Of a stretch of 64,000 nucleotides of DNA, positions 58,301 through 64,000 are shown one piece after another (within the stretch, counting starts at the first letter, position 1; each line of letters starts with the position of its first letter). The stretch spans positions 620,001 through 684,000 of the forward strand of contig NZ_JPFU01000013.1 in assembly GCF_000722695.1 (NCBI RefSeq). Reading direction: 5' to 3'. The position numbers and the translations under genes are program-made. The notes under the pieces are model-generated. The model was given only the letters and a program-made list of their open reading frames with translations, was not told the origin of the DNA and did not search any database. Source of the DNA: Streptococcus mitis (GTDB lineage Bacteria > Bacillota > Bacilli > Lactobacillales > Streptococcaceae).

Positions 58301-61300
58301 TTGCTCTTAACGAGAGGTGCTACCCTTTCACCAGTGATACTTGCAGTTGCAGTTGCTGATGTCAAGGCCTCTGGCTGGTTATTGGTTGGATTTGTTTTGG
58401 TAACTGACTGAGTGACTGTTACATTGTTGGTTCCTGATGGAAGCACACCATTATTTGCTGAATATACCGCTGCCAACTCTTCCTTGGTAAAGGTTACTGT
58501 TCCATCTTGACCAGCTGTTTTCGGAGCAAGCGCTACTCCAGCGACAGTCATGTTAACTGTTGCGCCAGGAAGGGCATTTTCTACCGTGATTGCTTGGTCT
58601 GGCAAGCCACCTTTTTCTGTTACTGTATCAGCCTTGATAGTCGGTGCTTGTGGTTTGACCTTGATGAGAACCCGAGGATCGTCTTCATGTCTTCTGTCTG
58701 GACTTGAATCAGCTGGTAGGGCTACATCTACATTGTGAGCATAGATACCTGGAGTAGCAATCTCTGTTACTAGCTGATCTTTTCCACCTCTCCAAGTAAA
58801 GGTTGTTGCTTCAGGTGCTGTTGGAGATTGTGTAGTTGGCTGAACAGCTTGTTTAGCGTCATCGATGATATATCTTAGGGAATCAACGTCACCAGCAGTT
58901 GTTTCATAGACCTGTTTTGCCTCGTATTTATAATCATTAAAGGTGAAGGAAGCAGTCGATGTCAAGGCAGGATTTGAAGCCGTTGCTGTTCCAAAACGTC
59001 CGTTAGGGTATTGAGCAGTTACTGTATAGGTCGTTCTGTGAGGACGTCCTGGAACTCCATTTTTATCCTCGTGTTGCCAGATATTACCAAGGTTGGTACT
59101 GTTGTAGCCTGTGTTGATTAGTTCCCCTTCATTGTTACGTTGGTAAGTGTAGGCCCATTTCGTTCCTCTTGGTAAATCACCAATCTTCACATATTGACTT
59201 GTCAAACCTCCCAGTTTATTGGTCTTGCCATATACTGAGTAGAAGGTTCCTGTCAAACCGTGTTCTGTGTAGGTTTCTAGTTTTCTGTAGACATCATACT
59301 TGTAGTTGACTTCATCTACCGAACCGTCTGCATAGGTAACAACCAGAGTAGCTGTTTTGTTTGTTGCATCTTCAGATACTTTCGGTACAACTTTATTGGT
59401 TGTAGGGTCAGTTACTGTCTGGTCTGCAACGTTTTTCCATACTACAGTTGCACTAGATGGGATGTCACCTAAAAGGAAGTCTCTTGGATCTTGTTGGGAC
59501 AAGTCTGTCTCGCCTTGAACAGCATAGAATTTACCAACACCATCTGCCGTTTGGTTTTTGGCTGCTGGTCTATACTTATCCGCCTGACTTTGAACAGTGA
59601 TGGAAATATCTTTGGTTGCTGGATTATTTTTCTTATCCTGTGCAGCAATCGTAGTATTCAGTGTTTTCCCTTTTTGATCTACAGCTGGTGTTCCTACGAT
59701 TTTACCATTTTCATAACGAAGACCTTTTGGAAGATTAGTTACTGTTGGATAGCCTTCTTTGACCCCTACACCTGCATCCGTTACACTAAGTTGGATATCT
59801 GTATCAGAAAGTGGCTCTCCTGCTGTTACAGTAAATCTTGTAGTTTCAGTTGTTTCATTATTTTTAAATGTTTTAATAACTGGTGGCGTAGTATCAACGG
59901 CGATTGCACGTACTGTGTCAGTATCACTAGTAACACCATCCGCAGTTGCTCTAGAGATTATATCTGTACCATCTTTAACAAGGCTATCTGGAAGAGTGAT
60001 TACACCCGTGTTTTGATCGATTATCACTCCTGTAGGAGCACCTGGAATCGTCCATCTTCCATTGTTTTTCTGTGCTTCAATCGTTCTAGTTGTTGTCGAT
60101 CCTGTAGGTGTATAGGTTACGCTGACACGGTTAGTGGTTGTCTCACTTGCCTTTGGTGTAACCGTAATATTACCATTTTGACTGTTTACATTACCGTTTG
60201 GAGCTGTTGGTTTCACCTTAAATACAACCGTTTGTTGTTTGTCAACTGCGAAGGTTGTACGTGTTTCACTGTTTTGGTTCTTAGTTTCTGTAGGGAAAAC
60301 CGTCTGGGCGATACGAGTGTATGTACCTGGATTGCTAAGTGTTTCGTTAGCATCTATTGCCCCTCTATTGCCGACCCATTCAAAGTTCATACCTGTTGGG
60401 AAGAAGGTATCATCTTGGACTGTTCCATTATTCGTAGTTGCCAGATAATTATGAGCATCCCCAAGTCTCGTATTAACGTTAGTCAAAACTTCGTTGTTAT
60501 TAGAAAGGTTTTTCTTGACAACATCTACCACACGATATTTCATGTAGTAGGTAGAAGTGTTGGTTCCATCAGAAACATTGATTCGGGTTGTTTTAACACC
60601 TAGGTCTGCATTGTTGGCTACTGTTCCAGAAATCTGACGGACACTGTATTTAGCGCTTTCTGTTTTACCTGTTTGAGCTGCGAAGGCCTGAGCAGTTACA
60701 CCTGAAGGAAGTGCATCTCCAGTAAAGGTCATAGTCTTCAGGTTACCCGAGTTATCCCACGCTTTGAAGATTGGGTTGAATTGTGCACCACGGTAAACTG
60801 TAAAGAGGGGATTTGCTGGTTCTGTGGTTGGCAAGTCATAACCTTGGACTTGCAATTTAGGTGCCACTCTATCAGTTACAGTAAAGTTAACTGGCACGTC
60901 ATCCGTCGAACCATCTGGATAGGTTACTACAACTGTACGTGTCAAGCGTCCGTTAGAAACTGTTGGATTTTCTCCATTCTTCCATGCGTAGCTAATTGCA
61001 GTTCCTGGAGTTGTTCCCTTAGCTGGCAAGTTAGCTTTATTGGTGATGTATGCTTCTGCTGGTTGGTAGCCTGATACTTGACCATTTGCTGGTAAGTCCA
61101 ATGTGGCGTTTGTAGCAGCTACAGGAACATATTTATCTGACTGCTTACGAACCTCGATACGGACATAAGCATTGTTTGTATCGTTATTAGCAGCATTATT
61201 ATTGGTTAAACTAGAAGCATCATATCCAGAAATATAACGAGTCCATCCTGTTGAACCATTGTCAGCGACAGTTTGACCCCTACCAACTTGACCTGCAATA

Positions 61301-64000
61301 TTTACCTTGTAGGGACTAGCGTCTGTTGCATTTCCAGCACGTCCCAAGTTATTGCTTTTATCTGTAAAGGCAACATTGGTTCCTTTTGAAGGATCTGTGA
61401 TGCGTGCTTCATTTCTCACTGCAAAAGAAGTTGATAAATCAAAGGTCGTTGTCTGTCTATCATCTACCTTGACTTTTTCCAACTTACCGCTGTTATCCGT
61501 CAAGTTGACATCAACATCAAAGGCTTCTTCACGGTAAACGATAATCTTGTGCCCTTCAATCGTTGCGCCTTTATTAGCAGTGATATTTTTGATAGTTGGA
61601 ACAACTGTATCTGGTGCTAGGGCTGTTCCATTAGATGTCGCTCCGTCAGAGTTGAAGTTGTAGCCTGTTGCAGTAACACGACTAAGGTCTTTCACTTCTG
61701 GTTCTGCAATAGAGACCACACCATTACTTGAATTAAGCGTTACTCCTGATGGAAGTGTATCCGTCGTTTGCCACTGATTACCAACTTTATTTACACTGAA
61801 ATTAGTAGGAGCATTGGCATCTGAAGGAGTATAAGAAACCTTCATGCGGTCAGTATTTGCCTGTGGAGTAATTGTTACACTACCATCAACTGGTGTATCA
61901 ATTTGAGGAGCTACTGGTGTTCTCTCTTTTACGACATTCTCGAAGAAAACATCTTTCGTATCAATAGAGTCATTACCCTCATTATCTTTATAGACAACTT
62001 GGATTTGTTTTGTCAATCCGACCTTACCAGTTGCAAAGGTTGCATTAGTCAAACCATGACTGTTCAAGACTTCTCGTTTTTCAGTTTCTGATAGGATTGA
62101 ACCCAACTTGCTCTTATCCATTGTTTCAGGCAAGGTTAGGTAGACAGTTTTCCCATTAACAGTTGCTTTAACAGCCATTTCTTCATTGTTGCCTGTACCA
62201 AACTCTCTATCATTCCCTACCCAGCTTACAGAAGTTACATTTAAATTAGAAAGAGAATTACTTTGTCCAGAAGGAACACGGTTCGTGTTTGGTAGAACTG
62301 CTGCCCCACTATTGCTTTGGTTTACTTGTGTTTTGTACCCGTCCATATCGTCTGGCATCGCAAATCTATCAACAGTTGACGATACATTGTCAAAACCTTG
62401 AATAACTGACGCCGCGTCACGTAGAGATGTCCCTTTGGCAATTTGAGTTGAAGTAAGTCCCTCATTAATAACAGGTTCAAAGACATCGGCCTGGGTTACA
62501 ATACGGAAAGGAATATCATAAGTACCATTAACTCCTCGAACATTTGCTTTCAGAGTATAGTTCCCTTTTGAAAGTTTAATACCAGAACGTTCATTCGCGT
62601 TATACTGGATAGCAGTGCTACTGTCATTACGTCCATTAATAGCATAGGTGACTGCTGCGTTAAAAAGTTCCGTTTTTCTTCCATCTACTCGGTCATAAAT
62701 CTCTGCTATCTGATTAAGACCACTAGGTCTGGTAAAATCGTTCAATCGACCCCATTTTAGGAAGGTATTTGGCACACCGTTCTTCAATTGCAAATAATAA
62801 CGTTCTTGAGAACCGTTCATCTGCATGAAGTTTCTATGACGTGAATTTTCCAAAGAACGGAAACCAGCCATATAGTAGTCTTTCGTATTTGTAGCACTTG
62901 TCGTTGTATAAGTGATACGGTATCCTTCTAGACGGGCAGAACCTTTAGGGTGAATAGCATAGATGTTTTGGGTTGCATCTTGGATTGTTTGGAAAGCAAA
63001 ATCACCTGCTTTTTTCACAGACTCTGGTATTTTATCTGTTTGGTAAAACACCGCTGGATTTTCATGAGCAAAGTCATGTAGAGATGTTAGATTTCCTTTT
63101 CCGACACCGTTTGGCCCAACACCACTGGCATCGTTATAGTAGAAAGAGCCACCGTTATTATCGGCATTCCCTACGGCCCAACGCATATCACCTTGCTTGC
63201 TATTGTGACGGAAGGCATAATCTCCATTACCAGTACCCAAAAGATTCCATGCTCCACTTGCTCTATCTTTTTGATAGAAATTCATCTGTGTAATGGTATG
63301 ACCTTTTGGTACAGTAAAGTAGAAATATGGATTGTCGTGTGCTTCTCCACCCTCGTTGAAAATAACTTCCCAGTTCGTTGTTTGACCCGAGCGAGTTGAT
63401 TTCATGTAGACATTCTTTTTAATGTCTTGAACCAAAACACGAGTAGCAATATTGCTTCTTCCTGGTGCCTGCTCATTTCCCTGTCTTCCTTCAGTCGCAT
63501 AAAGGAAAGTTCCTTCTTTGTAGATATTAGCCTTAGAGTTATGGGCAGTCGCATCAGCTTTCGATACTACATATCCAACTGTTGAGGTTTCAAAGTTTTG
63601 ATTTCTATTTTCAGGCGCAACTTCTCTGAAACCAACTCCCTGTGCCATCTGCTTACCATTCAAGGCACTACGTTTTCCATTTGTAGCACGTTGAACCGCA
63701 TTTGCAATAGAAGCTTCAGCTGTTCTGGCTTGCTTGATAACTGCTGCCAGATCAGCATTTGGATTTTTAAGAGCTTCTTCGATAGCTGTTACGGCATCAT
63801 TAACCTTGGCAACTGCTGCGTCTGTATTTGGCAAACCAATAGACTTAGCTAGGAATTCACCCATAGATGCTGAAATCTTAGAAAGTTTTTTACGATCTTC
63901 TTCAGCTTTTTTTGTTACCGTTGCATTTGCAGATGCTGCAACTGCTGCATCTGTTGTTGCTGTCGTTAAACTATTTTCTACAGAAGTAGGTGCATCTAAA
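52318..64000 (-). CDS. Giant serine-rich repeat (SRR) surface adhesin, partial
   Basis: The frame is open from the stop at 52318 to the right edge, at least 3,893 residues; the ATG at 63864 is internal and the signal peptide lies outside. From the N-terminal side: an Ala/Thr/Lys-rich segment, a large non-repeat ectodomain (to about 56,600) with repeated Ig/Rib-like modules (DNSGK and YPDGST motifs) and a 300-residue duplication, then the serine-rich stalk, LPNTG (52417-52431), a hydrophobic helix and KRRKNDQED. It is the expected cargo of the SecA2/SecY2 system downstream and substrate of its glycosyltransferases. The binding target cannot be read; PsrP-like by locus and plan. Confidence 0.93.
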   Translation of the reverse strand, partial: LDAPTSVENSLTTATTDAAVAASANATVTKKAEEDRKKLSKISASMGEFLAKSIGLPNTDAAVAKVNDAVTAIEEALKNPNADLAAVIKQARTAEASIANAVQRATNGKRSALNGKQMAQGVGFREVAPENRNQNFETSTVGYVVSKADATAHNSKANIYKEGTFLYATEGRQGNEQAPGRSNIATRVLVQDIKKNVYMKSTRSGQTTNWEVIFNEGGEAHDNPYFYFTVPKGHTITQMNFYQKDRASGAWNLLGTGNGDYAFRHNSKQGDMRWAVGNADNNGGSFYYNDASGVGPNGVGKGNLTSLHDFAHENPAVFYQTDKIPESVKKAGDFAFQTIQDATQNIYAIHPKGSARLEGYRITYTTTSATNTKDYYMAGFRSLENSRHRNFMQMNGSQERYYLQLKNGVPNTFLKWGRLNDFTRPSGLNQIAEIYDRVDGRKTELFNAAVTYAINGRNDSSTAIQYNANERSGIKLSKGNYTLKANVRGVNGTYDIPFRIVTQADVFEPVINEGLTSTQIAKGTSLRDAASVIQGFDNVSSTVDRFAMPDDMDGYKTQVNQSNSGAAVLPNTNRVPSGQSNSLSNLNVTSVSWVGNDREFGTGNNEEMAVKATVNGKTVYLTLPETMDKSKLGSILSETEKREVLNSHGLTNATFATGKVGLTKQIQVVYKDNEGNDSIDTKDVFFENVVKERTPVAPQIDTPVDGSVTITPQANTDRMKVSYTPSDANAPTNFSVNKVGNQWQTTDTLPSGVTLNSSNGVVSIAEPEVKDLSRVTATGYNFNSDGATSNGTALAPDTVVPTIKNITANKGATIEGHKIIVYREEAFDVDVNLTDNSGKLEKVKVDDRQTTTFDLSTSFAVRNEARITDPSKGTNVAFTDKSNNLGRAGNATDASPYKVNIAGQVGRGQTVADNGSTGWTRYISGYDASSLTNNNAANNDTNNAYVRIEVRKQSDKYVPVAATNATLDLPANGQVSGYQPAEAYITNKANLPAKGTTPGTAISYAWKNGENPTVSNGRLTRTVVVTYPDGSTDDVPVNFTVTDRVAPKLQVQGYDLPTTEPANPLFTVYRGAQFNPIFKAWDNSGNLKTMTFTGDALPSGVTAQAFAAQTGKTESAKYSVRQISGTVANNADLGVKTTRINVSDGTNTSTYYMKYRVVDVVKKNLSNNNEVLTNVNTRLGDAHNYLATTNNGTVQDDTFFPTGMNFEWVGNRGAIDANETLSNPGTYTRIAQTVFPTETKNQNSETRTTFAVDKQQTVVFKVKPTAPNGNVNSQNGNITVTPKASETTTNRVSVTYTPTGSTTTRTIEAQKNNGRWTIPGAPTGVIIDQNTGVITLPDSLVKDGTDIISRATADGVTSDTDTVRAIAVDTTPPVIKTFKNNETTETTRFTVTAGEPLSDTDIQLSVTDAGVGVKEGYPTVTNLPKGLRYENGKIVGTPAVDQKGKTLNTTIAAQDKKNNPATKDISITVQSQADKYRPAAKNQTADGVGKFYAVQGETDLSQQDPRDFLLGDIPSSATVVWKNVADQTVTDPTTNKVVPKVSEDATNKTATLVVTYADGSVDEVNYKYDVYRKLETYTEHGLTGTFYSVYGKTNKLGGLTSQYVKIGDLPRGTKWAYTYQRNNEGELINTGYNSTNLGNIWQHEDKNGVPGRPHRTTYTVTAQYPNGRFGTATASNPALTSTASFTFNDYKYEAKQVYETTAGDVDSLRYIIDDAKQAVQPTTQSPTAPEATTFTWRGGKDQLVTEIATPGIYAHNVDVALPADSSPDRRHEDDPRVLIKVKPQAPTIKADTVTEKGGLPDQAITVENALPGATVNMTVAGVALAPKTAGQDGTVTFTKEELAAVYSANNGVLPSGTNNVTVTQSVTKTNPTNNQPEALTSATATASITGERVAPLVKSNTVKVWDKATNTWKELTPVTENGWPIYTFYAGDKLQFETKFTDNSGKVVSSGVRIGDNTGNVTTNILAGQWGTTTNTMISGATTATEDNPATVTNVTNEGSVKPDLAYRDWSVTRSITATDAQNNTSELGSTFRLKQGKLSDKNASLNPSRLLKVANTDSLTEQDQTDIKAAVRAAHDTRDAREAERIQDITIQNGVVRVTYKDTTTRDIPVTDLAVSLKTPVIQNMTEKGGLPDQSITITDVKPGATVTLNVAVGNTTRSYTKEVPEGVTEVTFDKTDLANEYDANGLLTKNATLTATQSVPAGANTTDTFTSEVGNGSITKENQAPEVTYTLEIKDADGQWVPAPKKTIIQGQPDGYEIFAGDEYRFVATAKDNSGKVDKIEVSDGISTKTNFIDSNYALRGELVGATVQKPTFNNRVTDATEATPATVETTGTYKPDQVWRPGNGLRTTTPEYTANRWSRKIITRDANGNETQTETFILAQGKLRDKFPAVTPSTVPVTNATALTEEDKKAVIAAVKASNPEVANRIKSGDAGYSISPDGTVTITYKDGTQNTVKPLVSDVVYKSMSASASTSQSASLAYSESASTSNSVSESASKLTSESASTSNSVSESASKVASESASTSNSVSESASKRTSESASTSNSVSESASKVASESASTSNSVSESASKVASESASTSNSVSESASKVASESASTSNSVSESASKRASEVASQSASTSNSVSESASKVASESASTSNSVSESASKLTSESASTSNSVSESASKRASEVASQSASTSNSVSESASKRASEVESQSASTSNSVSESASKLTSESASTSNSVSESASKLTSESASTSNSVSESASKVASESASTSNSVSESASKLTSESASTSNSVSESASKRASEVASQSASTSNSVSESASKLTSESASTSNSVSESASKVASESASTSNSVSESASKLTSESASTSNSVSESASKRASEVASQSASTSNSVSESASKVASESASTSNSVSESASKLTSESASTSNSVSESASKLTSESASTSNSVSESASKVASESASTSNSVSESASKRASEVASQSASTSNSVSESASKLTSESASTSNSVSESASKVVSESASTSNSVSESASKVASESASTSNSVSESASKRTSESASTSNSVSESASKRTSESASTSNSVSESASKKASESASTSNSVSESASKRTSESASTSNSVSESASKLTSESASTSNSVSESASKVASESASTSNSVSESASKVASESASTSNSVSESASKLTSESASTSNSVSESASKVASESASTSNSVSESASKRASEVESQSASTSNSVSESASKLTSESASTSNSVSESASKVASESASTSNSVSESASKRASEVASQSASTSNSVSESASKLTSESASTSNSVSESASKLTSESASTSNSVSESASKVASESASTSNSVSESASKVASESASTSNSVSESASKRASEVASQSASTSNSVSESASKVASESASTSNSVSESASKRASEVASQSASTSNSVSESASKLTSESASTSNSVSESASKVVSESASTSNSVSESASKVASESASTSNSVSESASKRASEVASQSASTSNSVSESASKLTSESASTSNSVSESASKRASEVASQSASTSNSVSESASKLTSESASTSNSVSESAVSVSESVSASISKLISEGNSVSTSVSESVSRLFSESLSTSKLQSESVSKFFSESLSGSTSHSTSVSKFFSESASLSTSISTSISASPKCSCVDDSISTSVSKSASTSNSVSESASKATSEKASESASTSNSVSESASKVVSEKASESASTSNSVSESASKATSEKASESASTSNSVSESASKVASEKASESASTSNSVSESASKATSEKASTSTSVSESASKATSEKASTSTSVSESASKVTSEKASTSTSVSESVSKVASEKASTSTSVSESISVSGSTSSSENVSSSESASMSVSESTSVAANMSASESRTESEGNSRKQLPNTGTEASKSSVLLGALAAITGLGLIAKRRKNDQED
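52417..52431 (-). other. LPNTG sortase sorting signal
   Basis: Encodes LPNTG, followed by [18 protein letters not shown] (membrane helix) and KRRKNDQED (charged tail). This is the sortase A signal that anchors the adhesin to peptidoglycan. Confidence 0.95.
52600..53110 (-). repeat. Distal serine-rich repeat block (SEKASE/SEKAST type)
   Basis: The C-terminal side of the stalk uses units such as [22 protein letters not shown] and shorter [16 protein letters not shown]. It differs from the main array by the added EKAS and lies between the Cys-containing block and the LPNTG signal. Confidence 0.85.
53113..53395 (-). other. Non-canonical spacer within the serine-rich stalk
   Basis: A degenerate serine-rich stretch ([18 protein letters not shown]) that breaks the regular units and ends in [14 protein letters not shown]. 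It separates the main array from the distal array and contains Phe, Leu, Pro and two Cys, residues otherwise absent from the stalk. Confidence 0.85.
53395..56560 (-). repeat. Main serine-rich repeat array, about 56 units
   Basis: Tandem units of 54 nt (18 residues, [14 protein letters not shown] plus a variable tetrapeptide such as LTSE, VASE or RTSE) with about 12 longer 66-nt units (RASEVASQ or RASEVESQ). I counted about 56 units by eye, which matches the array length. Each unit is rich in O-glycosylation sites and has one or two basic residues. DNA identity between units is very high. Confidence 0.92.
56600..57650 (-). repeat. Ectodomain module B of a two-copy duplication
   Basis: About 330 residues beginning [20 protein letters not shown] and ending with [16 protein letters not shown]. 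Its order of motifs ([22 protein letters not shown]-like [15 protein letters not shown]) parallels module A at 57660-58665. Confidence 0.8.
57660..58665 (-). repeat. Ectodomain module A of a two-copy duplication
   Basis: About 330 residues beginning [20 protein letters not shown], with [33 protein letters not shown] and ending in [12 protein letters not shown]. Colinear with module B but clearly diverged, so an older duplication than the serine-rich repeats. Confidence 0.8.

Noticed and set aside
59491..60603. 370-codon plus-strand frame (Cys/Ser/Trp-rich) in the adhesin ectodomain
   Set aside because: Composition typical of an out-of-frame shadow; no start signal; the minus strand is a convincing adhesin domain throughout.
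63862..63864. ATG at 63864 as the adhesin start
   Set aside because: The frame stays open to the window edge ([15 protein letters not shown] Ala/Thr-rich upstream sequence) and no signal peptide follows this ATG.

Overview
The window reads as a low-GC streptococcus of the Mitis group (S. mitis/S. oralis/S. pneumoniae-like). The basis is gene content and order (scrKABR, mvaS-mvaA, stkP-phpP, a yqeGH-nadD-rsfS string, and an accessory SecA2/SecY2 island with a giant serine-rich adhesin), three BOX repeats, and protein sequences close to pneumococcal versions as I remember them. No search was run, so the species is inference. StkP has three PASTA repeats and a Q/G/N/S-rich tail, whereas the pneumococcal protein has four, which argues against S. 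pneumoniae itself.

Layout. 1-7.2 kb: an unidentified open-frame fragment, a TVP38-type membrane protein, then sucrose uptake and cleavage (scrK, scrA divergent from scrB-scrR) with LacI-type operators in the intergenic region. 7.2-11 kb: mevalonate genes mvaS-mvaA and a split ThrE-type exporter. 11-19.4 kb: a leftward operon gmk-rpoZ-priA-fmt-rsmB-phpP-stkP; rsmB carries a one-base frameshift. 19.5-24 kb: RNase Y, a YefM-YoeB toxin-antitoxin pair beside a BOX element, TmcAL and a methyltransferase. 24-30 kb: a leftward string corA-yqeG-yqeH-yhbY-nadD-yqeK-hydrolase-rsfS, with an upstream MscS-type channel. 30-32.4 kb: rightward sstT and an aromatic-acid-exporter-like membrane protein.

32.4-64 kb is an accessory secretion and glycosylation island, all leftward. 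From its 5' side (right) it holds the serine-rich repeat (SRR) adhesin, open past the right edge; a glycosyltransferase operon (GT8 fusion, a GtfB-like and a GtfA-like protein, three GT2 proteins); and secY2-asp1-asp2-asp3-secA2-gtfA-gtfB-asp4-asp5. GtfA/GtfB are expected to start O-GlcNAc addition on the repeats, the middle genes to extend the glycan, Asp1-3 with SecA2/SecY2/Asp4/Asp5 to export the glycoprotein, and sortase to anchor it through LPNTG.

Points most worth a second look: asp2 is split at an A7 run that forms a canonical -1 slippery heptamer directly before the stop; two GT2 genes each carry an in-frame G8 run just before the first DxD motif; there is a second GtfA/GtfB-like pair; a GtfB-like C-terminal domain is fused to a GT8 enzyme; and a Cys-containing block lies inside the serine-rich stalk. 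Together these suggest, without proving it, that output of this adhesin's glycosylation and export system could be switched by slippage.
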